A stretch of DNA of 64,000 nt from Corythucha ciliata. Lineage: Eukaryota; Arthropoda; Insecta; Hemiptera; Tingidae. The stretch covers positions 20,460,001 to 20,524,000 of the forward strand of contig CM075943.1 of the NCBI GenBank assembly GCA_038030265.1. The letters run 5' to 3'. Position 1 is the stretch's first letter. Every line of letters starts with the position of its first letter. The position numbers and the translations under genes are program-made. The notes below the pieces were generated by a model. The model did no database searches and was not told the DNA's origin. It saw only the letters and a program-made list of their open reading frames with translations. Shown here piece after piece: positions 56,982 through 64,000 of the stretch.

Positions 56982-59324
56982 TGATGTCGAAACTGAGCCT
57001 CGCATTAGGGCAATGCCCCTTGTAAAAAGAGGCCCCCCGTCTTATTTTTTGGCCAGAGATAATGAAATTATGCACTAAAATTGACATTGAGTGGCCGGGG
57101 TACCTTCAAATACAACCACAGAAAATGTCAAATTTCGGTAATGCGAACGCGGCTATCAACCCGTGTGAAACCGACTTTCAACGCCCCTTGTGATGGCTCT
57201 TTTAACGGCCAAAATTCACTAATTTAGCTTTTAAAAGCAAATTAGGTGGATTTAGCTCTCAATTCAATCAGTGAAGATCATTCAAACAAAAGATTCATCT
57301 TTACTGAAAACAATCTCGTGGTTTGGGTCATATACCTGCCTACATACCTACATATAAATCAAATTTCGTGAGTTTTGGCCTGGTACCCTGATAATAACCT
57401 AGTTAGGTCGAAAATAGAATTTGTGGAGAGAAAAAAATATATGTAGGTAAAAAATCCCCAGAATACACAGCCAGTGATTAATTGATTGTTTCCGTGCTGT
57501 TTATGAGGGCTGCACCGTTGTAGTGATTTTTCGTCCCTTGATTATCATTAAGCACACAATGAAAACAAAAAACTTTTGAGTTCTAACGGCTTTCGAACCA
57601 CGCAGCTACGAACAACCAATACTTTTGTTAACCCATATACTCGCCTACTCGGTTGCACCGAAGTTCCTGCATTTGCTTTCTCACACCTTCTATAATTTAA
57701 CGCAAAAAAGTTGTACCTATCTGCGCTGTTATGCTCATTTTTTTAAAACGTGTTTTTGGGAAATGTCAGGCCGGATGACCGACAACGAGAACGAATCGTG
57801 AGTTTCGAATCAAGGTTTTTTGTTACCTAATGTTCATTACTATTATTTGTTTGAGAAGTCCACGAATTTCCGCATGACATAGCGATTTCGGGGATACTTT
57901 ATGATTTTTAAAGAATTACACGCTTCGTGCTTCTCTCTCCGCTCGCTCGTATTCCTCGTGTGAAGTAAAAACAGCACATTGTTGTTCCTTTTTGTTTTGT
58001 GCGGGTGCTGTCTTCATTCGATTTTTATCGCCAGTGATGTTATTTTAACGGATCATAAACATATTCAACTCGCAGAAAGCGAGTGAAACTCTTTGTGTCG
58101 CATATTTATTAATTAATTTATATTCACTGAATCAAGCAGTTTCAGGTCCAGAGACTGTTCTCTGAATGTATCATCGTTAATATTTTGGTTGCTTTTGTCC
58201 TACTTAATTTCATCGTCGCATAGAAGAAGAAACAAATTATTTGAAAAAAAGTTGTTCGACGTTCAGGCTTAGTAATCACTACAATCACGTCGCATACTTA
58301 AGCATTTCATGCGTTGGTTGCGACGTTATTGCGGTGTCCCTCAGGGTTCTTGAACCCACCGAGCATCATAAAAAAGTCCATTGTTCAAGTTTGACTTTGA
58401 ATGTGATTCATTCGATTCTTAAACACCAGCGCCATTTTACCTTTCATAAATAAAACACGTAGAAGATGTCCTTTGAAAAGCAACTTTCAAACGTGACAGT
58501 TTCTTTTTGACAAATTGTAAGATTCGTAGGACTTGGGACTGGAACCTGCCGATAAATTCTATACTCTTTCATAACTTTCTTTAGGATCCCCTTTAGTAAA
58601 AAAAAAAACTGTTATAGATAATTATTTATCTGGATCCCCCGAATTTTCCTTTACTTTGAATATAGTGCTTCAAAACGACACGAATTGTTTTCGTGTGATG
58701 TTTTCCGTGTCTTCCGATGAAAGGGAGGGCGTTTTAAAGCCTGTAACCTACAATTTTGGAAACTTGTTTCAGTCCGTGAGTGAATACAAGCGCTGCATGT
58801 AGTGCGGCATAAGTGGATTCATTTCACTCTTCATGCTTCCTCGTTCCCTTTATTCTCTCTTATTGTGATTTTTGACTAACGAATGAAGAAATTGCTGAAA
58901 ATGATAAAATAGGGACTTTTCCCATCCGCTCTGCTAATTTCCTCTCCTCGATCGTCTGCCTTGATTAGAGCGAAATAGTATTGCCGAGGCACATTCGTAC
59001 TTTTTCGGGCACGAAGGACTTTTTGAACAAATATTCGGCCTAAGGGGGCCAACAGAGCCAACGTTTCTGGAGAGAGCGAACCGGGTTGCCGCAGACCGGG
59101 AAAATCGGGAAAAGTCAAGGAATTCAAAAGTGGTTAGGGAAATCCGTAAAAAGTCAGGGAATTTCTTAATTTTGACCCCTAAATCAGAGAAAAATGAGTG
59201 GACAGCTTCTTTATCAAAATTGAACTGAAAATTGAATGCGAGCTCTTCTTCCCATTCATCGACCTTCGACGGTCTCTTTCGTTCTTGATATTTAGAGTTA
59301 TACGTTATACCAATAAGGCGCGGA
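56982..59324. other. Intergenic, no gene recognised
   Basis: AT-rich. A few family C-like units at 57200-57400. At 59090-59185 a short imperfect repeat of GGGAAA(A/T)(G/C)TC(A/G)GGGAA type. Frames such as 58876-59127 (minus) show no domain. Confidence 0.45.
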
Positions 59325-60828
59325 TTCAGGATGTGCTCAAGGCTTGAGGAATTGCGTGTTTTATTAATTAAATAGAAATTGTTAGTAGAAGCGCTTATGT
59401 ACGAGGGTTACTAGGTCATGCACGCTCCTACGGCTACGATTTTTGTGCACGCATTGTGCGTTTTACTCAGCTAAAAAAGGCTTGACAGCTGACGACTATT
59501 CTCTGCCTAAAAATGGCTTAACTAGCTATTCCAAGCATGAAAACGTCTAAGCTGACTATACTCGCGCTCCAAAATGGCAATGCTAACGATTTGCACCTTA
59601 CAAAGTGCTATACTGACTACTTTCGCGCTACAAATAGCCAAACTGGTGATTCCCACTCGTGGCTAACCTGACGATTCTTGCTGCCCTGAAAATCCTTGAA
59701 CAGATAATGATCCCCGTCATAAAAATGGCTAAATCAACCATTCGGGCGCCAAAAAAGGACAATCATTTACGCTATTAGCTTGACGGACTATTTGTGAGCA
59801 AAAAACGGATGAACTAATGAGTTTTGTCCCAAAATGGCTGAACAGGCTATTTGCGCGCTTAAAACAAAACAGACAATTCTTGCTATAAGAAGAAAAAAAG
59901 CCAAATGACTCCACGCAACCTAAAATTGGCTAACTTTATGGTTCGTGCCCTTTAAAATACATGAGCAGATTATTCCTGCACTTGAAATGGCTGAATCGAC
60001 CATCCATTTGCTAGAAATGTCCAAAATGACCGTTCGCGTCTTGCCCTGGCGGACTACTTGCGCCCAAACAACGGCTACACTGACTATTCGCGTCCTGAAA
60101 TAGCAGAACAGGCAGTTCGCGCTCTGAAAATGGCAAAACTGACGATTCGCGCGCTAAATATACGGATGATTCCTGCACTGAAAAAGGCAAAGATGACCAT
60201 TCGCGCTCCAAATACCGACCGTGAAAATCGATCAACTGGTCGTTCGTTCCTCTCCGGGTCCTCTCCGCTTTGCCAAATCACCGACTCGCCCTCTCCACCG
60301 ATGGTTCCTGCTATACTTCGCGGTGCTAGTCTCGCGCTATAAAATGTCCTGACTGGGCTATTGACGCTCTAAAAATAACTACACGGAGCCTTCCACTTGC
60401 AGCACGTCAACTGAGTTTTTCTGACGTTGAAATGCCTGCCTGATGAATCCTGATTTTAGGGTGTCACATTTCAAGTTTTGTGGGGCTATGATCGGTTTAT
60501 GGGTAAGGAGCGGAGGCAAAGTTAGTAGTTTTCGCACTGGAAAATCCAATTTTCGCACTCAATCTACAGTTTGACAGCTAATTAGCTATTTTCGTGCTCC
60601 TGGTGGTAGTAGACCTAAGGAAGTTTGCGAATGATCGCAGTCATGCAGCTGAACAGCCAGTTTATGGTGTGAAATTACAAGTTTTGGGGATGGATACATT
60701 TTTTGGGATTTAACGATTTCCTCGCTACCCCTGGAGCCGGCGTGAGACCTGGGCCTCGAACCCGCATCCGAGCGCGGCCCCAAAGGAGGGGGCTCGAGGC
60801 CCTGAGCCCCTCCCTAGATCCGCACCTG
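59325..60828. mobile_element. hAT-like element filled with family B repeats
   Basis: The left end AAGGCGCGGATTCAGG and inverted right end CAGGTGCGGATCTAGG match at 12 of 16 positions. Flanks ATACCAAT (59317-59324) and ATACAAGT (60829-60836) match at 6 of 8. The right 200 bp recur at 41393-41590. The body 59490-60390 is family B. No transposase. The duplication of target sequence is eroded, so the call is less firm than for 7817 and 49455. Confidence 0.6.
59490..60390 (+). repeat. Family B array inside hAT-like element
   Basis: About thirty diverged units, e.g. ATTCGCGTCCTGAAATAGC and ATTCGCGCGCTAAATATA, spaced 29-30 bp. Confidence 0.8.
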
Positions 60829-60839
60829 ATACAAGTATT

Positions 60840-60973
60840 CTTCCGTGCGTGCGATGTGTTCTCAACTGAGAATCCATCAGCTGTGCACTTCACACCCGTA
60901 CTACGCGGGCGCTTCGGTCGATGCACGGTTTGTCATACGCCCACCGCCGTGAACGCCCAAATGAAGCCGATTG
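60840..60973 (-). mobile_element. SINE, body half
   Basis: Minus strand reads CGGCTTCATTTGGGCG, then CAAACCGTGCATCGACCGAA, GCGCCCGCGTAGTACGGGTG and GAAGTGCACAGC, matching 26225-26320. It is separated from its tRNA-like head (62940-63065) by the TIR element. Confidence 0.75.
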
Positions 60974-62939
60974 TGTACCGCCCGAACTAAATTCATGCGG
61001 CTTGGGATCGGAATAAGCAAAATTAAATCCTTTTATTCTTTTCTGTTCAATAATTTCTTAGTTTTCTTCCCTCTATAACATTCCTTCGAGTCAAGTGTCT
61101 TGATCGAAGAGAATATTAAAACAATGAAGGAGGCTAGCTAATTCGTGGGAACTGCCGAATCGACAGAATAGGGAAAATCAAAAAGGGGATATAGTTCGCG
61201 AAAAAGAAAAAGGGGGGATCAGTTGGATTAGAGCAGAAAACGAGAGAAGGCGACAATTCTAGAGGGAAGATCAAAGAGGGGAAATCGCAATACTTTTCAG
61301 GACTTGAGCTGGTGCCTTTCCGTCAAGCTACCGTTCAGCCGTCTGCCCAATCGAAGGGTCAAAAGGTGAGTGGATTTGGGTTAAGTAAAATATAGCGATA
61401 GACATAGAGAAAGCATTCCTTTCATCAAGTAAACCCCTCCAAAAATCCTAAGATTAAGGCAGACGCCACATTGGAGGCAGCTGTGTTCGAACTCAAAGTC
61501 CGGAGAGTGCATGCGAGTCCCCCCCAAATTACCGATTATTTTCATTTCATTCATTTTTTTTCAACTAATATCGTTGACTATAGTAGAAACATAATTTTCG
61601 CAAAAAAAAAAAAAAAAAAATTCTAATTACGTGACCAAAGTTCAAATGAAGAATCGTTATTAAATTAAGTTGGACATATTATATGCAACATTTACTAGCA
61701 CTGAAAGAGGGCAGAGAATTTTTATCCGATACTTCTAGGTTAGTGGGTAAGAATTACAACAATTTTATCTTAACGAAAATAAAGTGAAATTTAAAAAACA
61801 AAAAAAAAGTACGAGACAAACGACGAGTTTACAGCGTCATCTCATTTCTCTATTCATTGAACGTTTCTTTGTACCTACTCTGCAATTCTAGGCTAGTTAA
61901 GCTCATTTTTTTTATTCTTGTTTTCTGTACTTTTGCAAAATCAGCTTCTTTCTTCTTCCTTTCCTCAGTGAAATAAAGAATATCATAGACGTAAACCTAA
62001 GAAAACTAACGATACGCGGGTAAAGATATAGACTTTCATTTTACAGCAAACCATTTTTTTAACTTGGCAATAGCAATTAAAATTATTAGCAACCGATCAA
62101 AACCTTTTAACCAATATGCCGAAAATGGAGATGAAAGAATTTTGTGAGACCGTAGACGCGACAATCGGAGAAATTCAACAAAAACTGCAAGCGCAGGAGG
62201 ACAAAATTACTAGTTGGCGGGAAAATATCATTCAAACCACCAGTGAATCTATTCAGCTGTTAGAAAATAGAATAGAAGCCTTAAAGGGGGATGTTTCACA
62301 CTTCACAACGCAAGTGTCGGGGTACGAAGAAAGCTTAGACATCGTAATAGCCCGAACCGAAAGCAAATTCGAAGCAGTTTGTCGCCAATTGCGCGATCAG
62401 CTCCCGATCCCACGCGAGCGTGATCCCACCGCTGCCACCAATGTGGCGTCTGCCTTAATCTTAGGATTTTTGGAGGGGTTTACTTGATGAAAGGAATGCT
62501 TTCTCTATGTCTATCGCTATATTTTACTTAACCCAAATCCACTCACCTTTTGACCCTTCGATTGGGCAGACGGCTGAACGGTAGCTTGACGGAAAGGCAC
62601 CAGCTCAAGTCCTGAAAAGTATTGCGATTTCCCCTCTTTGATCTTCCCTCTAGAATTGTCGCCTTCTCTCGTTTTCTGCTCTTATCCAACTGATTCCCCC
62701 TTTTTCTTTTTCGCGAACTATATCCCCTTTTTGATTTTCCCTATTCTGTCGATTCGGCAGTTCCCACGAATTAGCTAGCCTCCTTCATTGTTTTAATATT
62801 CTCTTCGATCAAGACACTTGACTCGAAGGAATGTTATAGAGGGAAGAAAACTAAGAAATTATTGAACAGAAAAGAATAAAAGGATTTAATTTTGCTTTTT
62901 TCCGATCCTAAGCCGCATGAATTTAGTTCGGGCGGTACA
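60974..62939. mobile_element. Long-TIR element, TSD ATTG, unknown superfamily
   Basis: 1,966 bp. It begins TGTACCGCCCGAACTAAATT and ends with the exact complement. Arms 60974-61455 and 62458-62939 are about 480 bp each and about 98% identical. Flanked by ATTG on both sides (60970-60973 and 62940-62943). The insertion is proven by the SINE it interrupts, whose halves continue on either side. The ends TG...CA and a 4-bp duplication recall elements moved by retroviral-type integrases (Ginger), but the fifth base does not fit the Ginger consensus as I know it. The middle carries one open frame with coiled-coil character. High arm identity suggests recent activity. Confidence 0.92.
62116..62487 (+). 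CDS. Coiled-coil protein ORF of the TIR element
   Basis: Unrecognised 123-residue frame, the only sizeable one in the element's centre. Residues 1-95 look helical and heptad-like (FCETVDATIGEIQQKLQ, ESIQLLENRIEALKGDV, ESKFEAVCRQLRDQLP), followed by a proline- and charge-rich link and a hydrophobic end that runs into the right TIR (from 62458). Preceded by an AT-rich leader, with ATG at 62116 and a second ATG at 62125. It could be a Gag- or ORF1-like scaffold protein of an incomplete element, an accessory DNA-binding partner, or a captured host exon. No catalytic motif is seen. Whether it is expressed cannot be told. Confidence 0.42.
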   Translation: MPKMEMKEFCETVDATIGEIQQKLQAQEDKITSWRENIIQTTSESIQLLENRIEALKGDVSHFTTQVSGYEESLDIVIARTESKFEAVCRQLRDQLPIPRERDPTAATNVASALILGFLEGFT

Positions 62940-63065
62940 ATTGAGCCGTGTCACAGCTCTCAGCAGCCTTATAGTGTAATAAGCAATAGCTGGATTTGAG
63001 CCCAGGCCCGCTGGGTTGCGAAGCGAGCGTTGTATCAATTACACCATCGAGGCGCGCACATTGTT
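62940..63065 (-). mobile_element. SINE, tRNA-like head half
   Basis: Minus strand reads GCGCCTCGATGGTGTAATTG, ATACAACGCTCGCTTCG, then CTGGGCTCAAATCCAG (T-arm stem CTGG/CCAG) and CTATTGCTTATTACACTATA. It matches the head of the intact SINE at 26112. It is not a functional tRNA: the anticodon stem is not closed. Confidence 0.72.
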
Positions 63066-63324
63066 CTTCCAATGTTACCAGAATCAGGTCAGGGATTTTC
63101 ACGGACAAAAAGTTTTGGGTAAACCTACGTTAAAAGTGGAGTAAAATGGTACCTTCGGAAGTGTCCTACGTCGATCCGTTCCGGAGTTATGATTTTTTCT
63201 TTGTTTAAAAAAGTAACCAATGCTTGCTTCAAAAAATCCGCAATTTCTCGGCTTACATCGCACCAAATCCAAAAAGTGATGCCATTTTCAGAAACTAGGG
63301 ACTAGTCTTAAGAACTAGTCTTAA
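63066..63324. other. Intergenic, nothing recognised
   Basis: AT-rich sequence with short direct repeat AACTAGTCTTAAG at 63300-63325. Confidence 0.35.
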
Positions 63325-63703
63325 GGGTGTGGAGAGATCGGCAGTAAGTGAGAACAGGATATCTTACCATGGAGAAGATACCGCAGGCAAGAGACATTCA
63401 ATTTGACCCCCCCCCCCATCCATTTCTGCCGATCTCTGAGCACCCTTCACGAATATTGTTGGCACCTGGCACATAGGCAATTGCCTATATTTTTCTGTCA
63501 AAATACTGTTTTAGAAAGGGAGGACAGAATATTTTAGGAAGGAGAAGATATCGTAGGCAAACGGCATTCAATTATACCCCCCCCCCCTGAATGGCGACAA
63601 TTTAATGAATCACTGGTGGGGGGAAGGGGTCAAATCGAATGCCTATTGCCTTCTCCATGGCAAGATATACTGTTCTCACTCCGCCGATCTCCCTGCACCC
63701 TTC
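63325..63703. mobile_element. Inverted-repeat element with C-runs
   Basis: AAGGGTGTGGAGAGATCGGC at the left faces its complement ending near 63703. The arms are about 95 bp (AGTGAGAACAGGATATCTT, CCATGGAGAAG). Each arm ends in a C- or G-rich run. The middle repeats part of the arm (GGAGAAGATATCGTAGGCAA near 63540). Confidence 0.75.
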
Positions 63704-64000
63704 ACGAATACCGTAGACAATGGTCCATGTTTCGTAAAAACACGGTTTTTGTGCATTCTCGTGACGTTTTTGTGAGAAACGTCAGTGTTAACATGCAATG
63801 TGAACACGCCAAAAGGAAACTTAGAAGACGGGGAAGTTTTTGTGATAGACCGAAAATCTGTTGAGAAAGCTGTTTGGGTACAGCGACTTTTCGTAAAACG
63901 GACAAATTTTAGAGGACACGTAAATTTATGGGAAAAATACCAGATTTCTGGGTGTTGACGATTATTTCAAGCAATAAAATGGCCTCTATCCTAAAGGAAA
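63704..64000. other. Window end, nothing recognised
   Basis: No gene or repeat that I can support. Confidence 0.35.

Noticed and set aside
60703..60990. 95-codon arginine-rich protein ending YRPN
   Set aside because: It spans the end of a hAT-like element, a SINE half and the first bases of the TIR element; composition follows from GC-rich SINE sequence.
62940..63065. Functional tRNA gene on the minus strand
   Set aside because: Head of a SINE; the anticodon stem does not pair and the body of the SINE follows beyond the inserted element.

Overview
The window is animal nuclear DNA, most likely from an arthropod. It is AT-rich, has spliced genes with GT-AG introns, and is dominated by repeats. 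Four conserved genes can be read directly from the sequence: histone H2A.Z (minus, 1344-14505), an arthropod-type perilipin (minus, 27357-28797), TRAPPC4 (plus, 40369-41148) and an intronless GALNT11-like polypeptide GalNAc-transferase (minus, 45189-47030). They are unrelated housekeeping or lipid genes and do not form a pathway. The perilipin sequence and the H2A.Z intron placed directly after the start codon fit an arthropod. H2A.Z lacks the H2A.X-like tail of Drosophila H2Av. I cannot name the species.

Layout. 1-660 is a degenerate 30-bp repeat array. 1.3-14.5 kb is the H2A.Z gene; its third intron is 12.4 kb and holds a 1.1-kb foldback element, a hAT-like element nested inside a second foldback element, and a 2.33-kb direct tandem duplication whose edges are poly-C runs. 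14.6-17.3 kb is unannotated. 17.3-25.2 kb is a second tandem duplication (offset 4,579 bp) carrying remnants of a non-LTR retrotransposon, a 20-bp minisatellite and a palindromic MITE. 26.1-26.8 kb has a tRNA-derived SINE and an inverted-repeat element. 27.3-30.1 kb is perilipin and its upstream region. 30.4-40 kb is MITEs, palindromes and repeat arrays. 40.4-41.1 kb is TRAPPC4. 41.4-44.7 kb is repeat arrays. 45.2-47.0 kb is GALNT. 47-64 kb is repeats again, with two more hAT-like elements that have 8-bp target duplications and, at 60974-62939, a 1,966-bp element with about 480-bp terminal inverted repeats that has split a SINE with a 4-bp target duplication.

The main unexplained signal is a set of three degenerate tandem-repeat families (called A, B and C here) that fill perhaps a sixth of the window. 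All have a period close to 30 bp and share an ATTCGCG-like core. A fourth family (D) has a period near 21 bp. Families A and B make up the bodies of several non-autonomous hAT-like elements whose ends and target duplications are visible, so the arrays appear to travel as transposon cargo. No autonomous transposase was recognised in the window.
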